Shown one piece after another: positions 54,990 to 63,400 of a stretch of DNA of 64,000 bases. The notes beneath the pieces were generated by a model. That model did no database searches and had not been told where the DNA came from. It was given only the letters and a program-made list of their open reading frames with translations. The stretch is from an uncultured Flavobacteriaceae bacterium. GTDB taxonomy: Bacteria > Bacteroidota > Bacteroidia > Flavobacteriales > Flavobacteriaceae. Both the position numbers and the translations under genes were made by a program. The stretch lies in NCBI GenBank assembly GCA_947494205.1, contig CANLUH010000014.1, positions 1 through 64,000 on the forward strand, read 5' to 3'. Every line of letters starts with the position of its first letter. Position 1 is the stretch's first letter.

Positions 54990-57287
54990 TTAGTTTAAGT
55001 TTTCCCAAGCTGCTCCCGTCCATACACGTACTTTTTTTAATGTAGCATCGTAATACACATCGCCTTCTGCCGGTGTTGTAGGTGCTGTTCCTGGAGTTAA
55101 ATTCATAAGCGTGTCTATTTTTACACTTCCGCCTACATTTAGAGTATGGGTAAGTGAAGTCATATCTTTATTAATCCCCAATCTATCATTTGCAAAATCG
55201 CCTCCTATAAGCGGTGAATTACTAGAGGAGTTTTCTATATATAAGGTGTTATTTGTTGCAGAATCGCCTCCGGCTTCATACCCTATCATAACGCGTCCTT
55301 GGTAGTTTGTTCCTCCTGCTGTACCTGAAACTCCTGACTCTCCTGCACGAGTACCAATTATTACATTGCGTCCATTTACACCTGTATTGAACGAATCTGC
55401 ATCTGTTCCAATAAAAACATTATCGTCTGCATCTATGTTAGCTCCTGCTGATTTACCTACTGCTACATTATTGTTTCCTGCAGAGGAGTTAGATAAAGCA
55501 TTGCCACCTACTGCAACATTATTATTTGAGGTCGTTATACTGCCTAAACTCAAAGTTCCAATAGCTACATTTGTAGAACCACTAGTAAGACTTCCTAAAC
55601 TAGCCTGTCCTACAGACACATTATTATCAACACCATTAGTTGCCGCGTCTAAAGCTCTCCAACCTACAACTGTATTATTTGGGCTATTTGTAAGGTTTGT
55701 ACCTGCCTGATAACCAATTAAAATATTTCTATTGGTTGATAAATCGTCAGAAGCACCTGCCGCTTCTCCTAAAAAGACTGAAGTTCCTGTATTAAGGGTT
55801 TGTAATTGTCCTTTATTATTTATGGTTAGTTTTTCTGTTCCAGCAACATCAAACCGAATAATATCTTCATCTGCTCCCTCTTCTACCTGTATTAAAGTAT
55901 CGTCATCACTATCTGCAATCGTTTTAAGTTCTACTGTACCGCCATCTACTAAAGATAAATCTGCTGTTGTGTTGTCTATAGAAAGGTCTTGCGTATCGGA
56001 GCCAGAACCACTTGCTGTTTCCCAAGTAACACTTCCTGCTCCATCTGTAGTTAATACTTGCCCTGTTGTTCCATCTACTGTTGGAAAAGCATAAATACTT
56101 CCTGCTGTACTATCATCACTAGAACCTATTTGTAACTGTCCGCCTATTCTTAAAATATCGTTATCGAATTCTCCATATAATAATGGTGTTACACTAGATG
56201 AATTTTCTATATATAAGGTATTATTTGTTCCTGAGTCTCTTCCTGCTTGATAGCCTACCATGACACGGCCTTGGTATGCAATAGCTCCTCCTGTTCCAGA
56301 CTGACCTGCACCTGAACCTATTATAACATTTTGTAATGCGCCAGCTTCTCCGTTTAAAGAATCTGCTCCACGACCTATAAAAACATTATCTGGTCCATCT
56401 GCATTGGCTCCCGCCGCTTGTCCTATAGCAACATTATTCTCACTAGCTTGTGAATTGGATAATGCATTTTGCCCTACGGCAACACTACTATTTGCTGTTG
56501 TAGTAGATCCTAAAGCACTTGTTCCAATAGCTACATTTAATGCTCCAGAAGTTAAACTTCCCAAAGTATTTTGACCTACAGCTACGTTATTATTTACAGA
56601 ACTCGTTGTTGCTACATCTAAAGATTTCCATCCAATTGCAGTGTTATTAACTGCATTAGTTATGTCATTACCAGCTTCAAAACCTATTAAAGTGTTTCTA
56701 CGAGTTGCAGAATTGTCGTGAGCAGCACCTGCTCCTTCTCCTATTAAAACTGATTGTCCTGTATTAAACACTTGTAAATGTCCATTTGTATCCATTGTAA
56801 AGTGCTCAACGCCTTCTATATCAAAACGAATAATATCTTCATCTGCTCCTTCTTCTACTTGAATTAGAGTATCGTCGTCACTATCTGCGATCGTTTTAAG
56901 TTCTACTGTACCGCCGTCTACTAAAGATAAATCTGCTGTTGTATTGTCTATAGAAAGATCTTGCGTATCGGCACCAGAAGTCCCTGCAATAGGTACCCAA
57001 GTTGAAATTCCATTATTCCAATAATAGAACCCTGGATTATTGGTTCCTGTAGTCGTTGTTAAATACACTAACATACTATTTTGGTCGGCTCCAGGATTAG
57101 TAGACGGAAACACATCTATTCTAGGAATTAAAACACCATTATTGAATGCTGGTGATGCTGGGTTAGAAGCAGACACATCTAAAGTAGCTTTAGGATCGGT
57201 ATTACTAATACCTACCTGTCCATTTGCGACATTAATAAATAATATTAGATTGATAACGGCTATAGTATAACATTTAATTGCTTTCAT
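54990..57287 (-). CDS. YadA-head-like surface protein with duplicated halves
   Basis: A 765-residue exported protein from ATG 57287 (MKAIKCYTIAVINLILFINVANGQVGISNTDPKATLDVS). Two large internal repeats (about 115-410 and 430-700) each start with DTQDLSIDNTTADLSLVDGG, continue through EEGADEDIIRFD and carry beta-roll head repeats such as NNVAVGQNTLGSLTSGALNVAIG. The C-terminus (EGDVYYDATLKKVRVWTGAAWENLN) is the widespread Bacteroidota closing segment. There is no C-terminal coiled coil like that of the other two adhesins. Upstream, a divergent promoter region is shared with a TPR-HTH regulator gene. The extra ten residues from the ATG at 57317 do not look like a signal peptide start. Confidence 0.8.
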   Translation of the reverse strand: MKAIKCYTIAVINLILFINVANGQVGISNTDPKATLDVSASNPASPAFNNGVLIPRIDVFPSTNPGADQNSMLVYLTTTTGTNNPGFYYWNNGISTWVPIAGTSGADTQDLSIDNTTADLSLVDGGTVELKTIADSDDDTLIQVEEGADEDIIRFDIEGVEHFTMDTNGHLQVFNTGQSVLIGEGAGAAHDNSATRRNTLIGFEAGNDITNAVNNTAIGWKSLDVATTSSVNNNVAVGQNTLGSLTSGALNVAIGTSALGSTTTANSSVAVGQNALSNSQASENNVAIGQAAGANADGPDNVFIGRGADSLNGEAGALQNVIIGSGAGQSGTGGAIAYQGRVMVGYQAGRDSGTNNTLYIENSSSVTPLLYGEFDNDILRIGGQLQIGSSDDSTAGSIYAFPTVDGTTGQVLTTDGAGSVTWETASGSGSDTQDLSIDNTTADLSLVDGGTVELKTIADSDDDTLIQVEEGADEDIIRFDVAGTEKLTINNKGQLQTLNTGTSVFLGEAAGASDDLSTNRNILIGYQAGTNLTNSPNNTVVGWRALDAATNGVDNNVSVGQASLGSLTSGSTNVAIGTLSLGSITTSNNNVAVGGNALSNSSAGNNNVAVGKSAGANIDADDNVFIGTDADSFNTGVNGRNVIIGTRAGESGVSGTAGGTNYQGRVMIGYEAGGDSATNNTLYIENSSSNSPLIGGDFANDRLGINKDMTSLTHTLNVGGSVKIDTLMNLTPGTAPTTPAEGDVYYDATLKKVRVWTGAAWENLN

Positions 57288-57356
57288 AAACACATTTTTT
57301 ATATGATTTGGAGCCACTAAAGTCTTGTTATATAATTATTTAATTAAAAAAAACAT

Positions 57357-57395
57357 ATACTATTATCATACTATAGTAATAAATTATTATACTAT
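57357..57395. promoter_or_regulatory. In-phase ATACTAT repeats in the divergent promoter
   Basis: ATACTAT starts at 57357, 57368 and 57389, that is at 11 and 21 bp spacing (one and two helical turns). The site is between the adhesin gene (minus, start 57287) and the regulator gene (plus, start 57430). In AT-rich DNA the repeat could be fortuitous. Confidence 0.3.
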
Positions 57396-57429
57396 ATTTA
57401 ATACATTGCGCATCATTAACCTACTACTT

Positions 57430-59304
57430 ATGAAACGTTTATTTTATACTATACTATCTATTTTTTTTAGCTTATTTGTAACAGCGCAAGAAGATATTAC
57501 AACCTTAAAAAAAGAGTATTATTCTACTAATAGTAGTATTGATAAAAGCACCATTCTATTTAAGATTTCCGACTATTATTTAACTAGTCATAAAAACACA
57601 GACAGCGCTTTTGCTTATATTAATAAGCTAGAAAAAAATGCTTCGATTATAACTGATAGTCTACAAACTGCTGAAGTGCTATACCGAAAAGCTAAGGCTC
57701 ATTATCTTAGTTCTAATTACGAGAAAACAAAATCCATTAGTAAGAAGGCATTATCTGTTTTCGAAAAATTTAATGCTAAAGATAGAGCTGCATTAGTCTA
57801 TGTTTTATTAGGACATACCCATCAAGTTCTTTTTCAAAACCAAGAAGCCATAGGCTATTTTCTTAAAGCAGAACAGAGTGCTTTAGAAAAAGATAAAATA
57901 CAAATCTATGTGGGACTTGGAGCCGTTAATACTCAAGCTAACAATTTAGACAAATCTATAGACTATTATAATAAAGCGTTTAATTTATCCTCTAAATTAA
58001 ATGATAGAAAATACCTTTACAACATACATAATGGTTTCGCCTCTATATATTTAAAAGAAGATGAAATCGAAAAAGTTTTTGAGTCTTTAAACAAAGCGTT
58101 AGAGGAAGCTAAAAAAAGTAAAGATTTTTTAGCACAAGTAGTATGCCATCATAATATTGGTTATAATCATTTACTCATTAAAAACTTTACTGAAGCGCAA
58201 ACAAGTTTTGAATTAGCTATTACGCTTTTCAACAATATTTCTAATAAATATATGATGGGCGCTGTATACATGCATTATTCTGAAGCTTTAATGAATAGTA
58301 ATAATCTAGAGCAAGCCGACAATAATTTAGCTAAAGCAGAGCAGATTTTTAAAGACATAAAAAACACAGGACGATTACCTAAAATACTAAATATACGCGC
58401 ACAGATAGAACAAAAAAAAGGCAACTTACAAGAAAGTATAACGCTTCTTAATAGCGCCATAAAGCTTTCTAAAGCCAATGAAATTACTGGAATTACACAA
58501 AAAAACTACTTTGAGTTATCTAAAGCTTATGAGGCTTCAGGAAACAAAACAGAAGCCCTAGAGGCCTTTAAAAGATATAATGCTATTTCCGATAGTATTA
58601 ACCTAAAAAAACAACGTCAAGAAATAGCTAAAATGCAAACTAAATTCGATTTAGCCGAATACGAACAAGATTTAAAAGTTAGTAACCAAAAACGTGCTTT
58701 ATTAGAACAAGAAAAGAAAACCAGTAATTATAGAAATATACTATTAGCTGTAGTTGCAATAGGTTTACTTTTATTTATCTATTGGCAACGTAACATTAAT
58801 AAAGAAAAACAGAAACGCCTAGAAACAGAAAAGGAACTTATGATTTTAAAAGAGAAAGAGCTCCACTCTGAAGTACAATTTAAAAACACAGAAATTACAA
58901 GTTTTGCTTTACATATAAGTGAACGTAATAAGTTATTACAATCTCTTAATGGTAAAATTAAAAACATAAAAAAAGAAGCGTCTTCTAGTGTAAAATTAAG
59001 TTTAGCAGAACTCCAAATGTATATTAAAGACCATATAGAGGTTAATAAAGAGAAAGTATTATTAAACTCTAAAGCCAAAGAAACACAAGATTCTTTTGTT
59101 TTAAAACTTAAAGAGAATAACACATTAACGCCAAAAGAAATTCAAGTAGCAACCTATTTAAGGCTAAATTTACCATCGAAACAAATTGCAACGCAAATGA
59201 GCATTGCAGAACAATCTGTTAACAATTACCGTAGATCTATTAGAAAGAAGTTTAACTTAGAAAAAGATGATAATTTAACCGATTTTTTAAATAAACTGTC
59301 TTAA
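57430..59304 (+). CDS. Transmembrane TPR-HTH regulator, divergent copy
   Basis: A 624-residue protein from ATG 57430 (MKRLFYTILSIFFSLFVTAQ). It has periplasmic TPRs (about 50-400, for example GAVNTQANNLDKSIDYYNKAFNLSSKLNDRK), a membrane helix (ILLAVVAIGLLLFIYW), a long coiled coil (KEKQKRLETEKELMILKEKELHSEVQ) and a LuxR-like HTH (LTPKEIQVATYLRLNLPSKQIATQMSIAEQSVNNYRRSIRKKFNL). It differs clearly from the two minus-strand regulators in the HTH. Divergence from the adhesin at 54990-57287 suggests it controls that gene (inference). The ATG at 57325 would give 35 extra residues without a signal and is rejected. Confidence 0.85.
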   Translation: MKRLFYTILSIFFSLFVTAQEDITTLKKEYYSTNSSIDKSTILFKISDYYLTSHKNTDSAFAYINKLEKNASIITDSLQTAEVLYRKAKAHYLSSNYEKTKSISKKALSVFEKFNAKDRAALVYVLLGHTHQVLFQNQEAIGYFLKAEQSALEKDKIQIYVGLGAVNTQANNLDKSIDYYNKAFNLSSKLNDRKYLYNIHNGFASIYLKEDEIEKVFESLNKALEEAKKSKDFLAQVVCHHNIGYNHLLIKNFTEAQTSFELAITLFNNISNKYMMGAVYMHYSEALMNSNNLEQADNNLAKAEQIFKDIKNTGRLPKILNIRAQIEQKKGNLQESITLLNSAIKLSKANEITGITQKNYFELSKAYEASGNKTEALEAFKRYNAISDSINLKKQRQEIAKMQTKFDLAEYEQDLKVSNQKRALLEQEKKTSNYRNILLAVVAIGLLLFIYWQRNINKEKQKRLETEKELMILKEKELHSEVQFKNTEITSFALHISERNKLLQSLNGKIKNIKKEASSSVKLSLAELQMYIKDHIEVNKEKVLLNSKAKETQDSFVLKLKENNTLTPKEIQVATYLRLNLPSKQIATQMSIAEQSVNNYRRSIRKKFNLEKDDNLTDFLNKLS

Positions 59305-59325
59305 AAGTTAAACCCTATATTATAA

Positions 59326-59352
59326 AATAGATTATACTATTTACTATGTAGA
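59326..59352. repeat. 27-bp repeat downstream of the divergent regulator
   Basis: Identical to 26692-26718, which is in the 3' flank of the BspA-like gene, and related to 60426-60452 in the 3' flank of the partial LRR gene. Here it lies 21 bp after the regulator stop codon, in the opposite sense relative to transcription. It may be a relic of the 3' end of a lost paralogue. The rest of the 205-bp gap shows no gene. Confidence 0.65.
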
Positions 59353-59509
59353 ATATTTTAAGGTTTAGTTCGTACGCTCTGGTATTATAATACAAAGCAA
59401 AAAAACATTTAACTTCACTTAAAACCAAAACAGGTATAAATACGTAATAATTTAAGCTTTAATTCTCTTAATTTTAAACAGATTAAATGCAACTAACAAA
59501 ACACTACAA

Positions 59510-60148
59510 ATGAAACATTATATCTTTGGTTACGGCTCCTTAATAGAAACAGAATCTAGATTACGTGCCGCACCTCTGGCAAAAGTCGCTTTTCCTGCAA
59601 TTGCACATGGATTTCAACGGGGTTGGTTTGCTAGAATGCCAGAAAGCTTAGCGAGTATTTCACCTACTTACTTAGGTTGTTTTCCTAATGCGAAAAGCCA
59701 TACTAATGGTGTTATTTATGCCGTTACAGAAGAAGAATTAGACGCGACGGACAAAAGAGAACGAGGCTACACCCGTAAAAAGGTTACTAACTGCGAAGAA
59801 TATTATAAAATCACCGAACCAGGAGACACCATTTGGATTTACGTTAACGATTTCCCAGATATCGTGCCACCTCCAAACGTATTCCCTACACAAGAGTTCC
59901 CCATCGTGCAATCTTACGTAGATATCTGTATTAATGGCTGTTTAGAAATTGAAAACGCTTTTCCTAAAGCGAAAGACGACCATTTTACTATAGATTTTAT
60001 TCGCTCTACTACCGACTGGAATGAGCATTGGGCAAACGATCGTATTTATCCAAGACGCCCTTTTATGTATCGTAAAAATGCGTTTGACATTGATAAAATT
60101 TTAAAAGACAATTTACCAGAGTTATTTAGCAAAATTTATATTGAATAA
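59510..60148 (+). CDS. Gamma-glutamylcyclotransferase-like protein
   Basis: A 212-residue cytoplasmic protein. The N-terminus MKHYIFGYGSLIETESR carries the GYGSL substrate loop, and LDATDKRERGYTRKKV includes the Glu expected as the catalytic residue of the gamma-glutamylcyclotransferase fold. These enzymes release 5-oxoproline from gamma-glutamyl compounds such as glutathione fragments. Family members with about 200 residues often have other amide substrates, so the reaction is only tentative. It seems monocistronic. A small leader-peptide gene follows 91 bp downstream on the same strand. Confidence 0.8.
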   Translation: MKHYIFGYGSLIETESRLRAAPLAKVAFPAIAHGFQRGWFARMPESLASISPTYLGCFPNAKSHTNGVIYAVTEEELDATDKRERGYTRKKVTNCEEYYKITEPGDTIWIYVNDFPDIVPPPNVFPTQEFPIVQSYVDICINGCLEIENAFPKAKDDHFTIDFIRSTTDWNEHWANDRIYPRRPFMYRKNAFDIDKILKDNLPELFSKIYIE

Positions 60149-60239
60149 CTAAAAAGACAACATGCGTAACGTTAAAACTTTGGCTTTAGTTCTAGTATTA
60201 AGTATCTTGAATAGATATTAATCTATTAACTTTTTTATT

Positions 60240-60365
60240 ATGACAACTAAAGACACAACTTTAAAAACAGAAACCTTCCAACACATTACCGAAGCACAAA
60301 TGCTTCTAATCCTAGGAGGAGATGGTGGCGACGGCTTTTACGAAGCTTGGCCTGCTAAATGGTAG
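60240..60365 (+). CDS. Double-glycine leader peptide (41 aa), RiPP/bacteriocin-like precursor
   Basis: A 41-codon frame: a leader MTTKDTTLKTETFQHIT with EAQMLLILGG ends in a double glycine. A very short core of 14 residues (DGGDGFYEAWPAKW) follows, rich in Gly, Asp and Trp. The hydrophobic residues before GG match leaders processed by C39-peptidase exporters. No exporter or modification enzyme is in the window. It is followed 25 bp downstream by the shared hairpin terminator. The gene is too short to be reliable on length alone. The leader pattern is the support. Confidence 0.6.
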   Translation: MTTKDTTLKTETFQHITEAQMLLILGGDGGDGFYEAWPAKW

Positions 60366-60390
60366 TTAACTAAGAACAAGCTATTTAATA

Positions 60391-60422
60391 AAAAACCAGA
60401 ACAAATTAATGTTCTGGTTTTT
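60391..60422. terminator. Bidirectional terminator between leader peptide and LRR genes
   Basis: AAAAACCAGAACA (60391-60403) pairs with TGTTCTGGTTTTT (60410-60422). It has T-runs in both directions and can serve the plus-strand peptide gene and the minus-strand LRR gene. It is the same hairpin as at 26659-26686. Confidence 0.8.
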
Positions 60423-60467
60423 TAAAATAGTAGAAACTATTCACTATGTAGATTGGGTGTTTTTATA

Positions 60468-63400
60468 TTAATTACTGCCTTCTGGTAATTGTTGTACAAA
60501 CAAATAGGTTCCTACAGGTGGCCCACCAAATACTGAATTGGATGGATTGTTAAAGATATTATCTCTTACATATAATACATCGCTATTGCTCCCTGAAAAT
60601 ATAGTAAATCCATTCATATCTAAATCTGTAATATTATAACCTGAAGATTGGTAGGTTCCTACTGGAGGACCGCCAAAAACGGAATTATCTGGATCATTAA
60701 ATACTTGACTCCTTATAGATGGCACATCGGACGCTGCTCCTAAGTAGTTTAATTGTCCGTCGCCATTAGCATCTCCTGCCCACATAGCCACTACGCCACT
60801 TGGCATGCCAAATGTGGTTTGCGCATCGGTACCGTAAGTAATTTGGTTATTAGCGTCTGTAAAGTCTACAGTGGTTACTGTTTGCTTTAAAGCTATTGTA
60901 TTCGACGTCATGATACCTAGATGGTTTCTGTGTTTTACAACCACATAATAGTCTCCAATTGGCACATTGTTAAACGTTAATGGAGTTATTAAATCGTCTG
61001 CGACATCTACGATATCTCCATCGCGTTGTAATATACCCGATTGTCCTGCTATTACTACTGTTGGGTCTGTAGCATCACGTAATTCTACCCAAATCCAATC
61101 TACAGCAGAATTATTTCCATTATCGTTTAATCTAACGATATCACTTATTGATGCTCCGTCTGTATATGGTGTATTAGAATCTATATGTCCATTTATTCTT
61201 AAATCGTCTCGCATTAGGCTTTCCTCTCCTGTGTTTGGATTTAATAGGGCGCCTTGTAAAAAGACATCTATATCCACTATTACATACTCGCAGCTGGTCT
61301 CGTTAAAACTAGCTGTACCATCTATTCCTAAACTCCAATTGGTTGTACTATAGGTTGCATCGTCAACCAGAACACACGATACTTCTGAATTATTTAAGGC
61401 ATTGAACACTGTAACATTGCTATTATTTCCGTTTTTGACATTTAAACTGGTTAACATATTATTAGATACATCTATGTATGTTAACACTGCATTAAGACTT
61501 AAATCTAAGTCTAAGATATCATTGTTCTGACACAATATACTTTCAAGATTTACATTGTTACTAAGATCTAATGCAGTTAGGTTATTATCAAAAATTGCAA
61601 GGATTTTTAACGCTGTATTATTACTAAAATCCACCGCTGATAATCCACTATTAGATGCAAATACTTCTTCTAAAGCTGTATTATTTGTTACATTCATAGT
61701 TGCTAGATTTGCGTTATCTGAAACGTCCAGTATTTTTAGATTTAGATTAGTACTAAAATCTAAAGAGGTAAATGAATTATTCACAATATAGAGATTTTCT
61801 AGTGCTATAAAATCTTCTATACCAGTTAAATCTGCAATACTTTGATTTGTAGCGTTTAAATTAGTTATTGTCTCAATTAAAGCAGTAGGAACCAGACTGT
61901 CATTATTAATATCGTCGTAACCCAAAGTGCCTAACCATGCTTCAAAATTAGCATCTGGAATCGTGGTATAACGACAAAAAGTATCTGAGAAATTAGCAGT
62001 AGCGTCTTTGGTCCACGTACTGTAATCATTTACCAAATCATCTACTCTAATACAGGATAAATTAGGGTTCCCCGAGGCATTAAAATTGTTCACATTCGTA
62101 TTGTTACCGTTTTTAACATCCAAGTTTTCCAATTCATTGTTATATACGTGTATTATTTCTAATGCTGTGTTTAAAGAAAGGTCTAAGCTGGTTAGGGTTG
62201 TATTATAACAGTATAAATCTTTTAATAAAAGATTCTGTGAAAGATCTAACGTTATAATATCTGTATTAAAACATATTAGTCTTTTTAATAGCGTATTGTT
62301 AGTAAGATCTAAAGACGTGATATCTGTACTTCTACAGTTTAACTCTTCCAATTGTGTATTGTTTGCTAAATTTAGAGTTATTATAGGGTTTGCTGTACAT
62401 TGTAGTGCTATTAAGTTTACATTGTTACTAACATCTAAAACTGCTATACTATTAAGGTTACAGTTAAATGTTTCTAAGGCTATAAAATCTGCAATTCCTG
62501 TTACATCTGTAATACTTTTGCTTCTTACATCTAACTCTGTAACAACTTCAATTAATGCGGTTGGTACTTGTCCGTCTCCAGAAATATCGTCATACCCCAA
62601 TGCTTCTAAAGCGGCTTCAAAGTTAGCATCTGGTATGGTAGTGTAACGGCAGTCTATATCACTAAAAATTGCTGCTGTATCTTTAATCCACGTACCATAA
62701 TCATTATTTAAATCGTCTACAACAATACACATTAAACTTGGGTTATTGTTGGCTATAAAATTGGTTACATTGGTATTATTTCCGTTTTTAACATTTAGAT
62801 ATTCTAAATCATCATTGTTCTTACAGTTTAATGTTACCAATGCTACATTATTACTCAAATCTAAGCTTGAAATATTATTATCATCAACAAATAGTGTTTG
62901 TAATAATACATTATTCGTTACATCGAGAGTTGTTAAACTATTGGCTAAAAGATCTAATTCTACTAGCTGTGTATTGGTTGAAACATCGAGATTTGTTATT
63001 CCGTTTCCGTATATAATTAAACGTTGTAAATTAGTATTATTAGTAACATCTAAGCTCATTAACCCACAATTAAATGCACTTAATGTGAGTAAGTTTGTAT
63101 TGTTAGATACATCAATAGAAGTCAGCGAATTATTGTTAGTAGCTAATAACACTTCTAAAGCCTTAAAATCTTCGATACCTGTTAAGTCTGCAATGTCTTG
63201 ATTTGAAATATTTAGATTGGTAACTACTTCAATTAATCGTGTAGGTACTTTTCCATCTCCAGAAATATCGTCATACCCTAAAGTTTCTAGTCTGGCTTCA
63301 AAATTGGCATCTGGTATAAGTGTGTAGTTACAATCTACATCACTAAAGTTTACATTTCCGTCTATGTTTAACCAAGTAGTTGTTGAATATGCAACATCAT

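Noticed and set aside
57325-57429. 35-residue N-terminal extension of the divergent TPR-HTH regulator
   Set aside because: It covers the promoter region with the ATACTAT repeats and masks the signal peptide beginning MKRLFYTILS.
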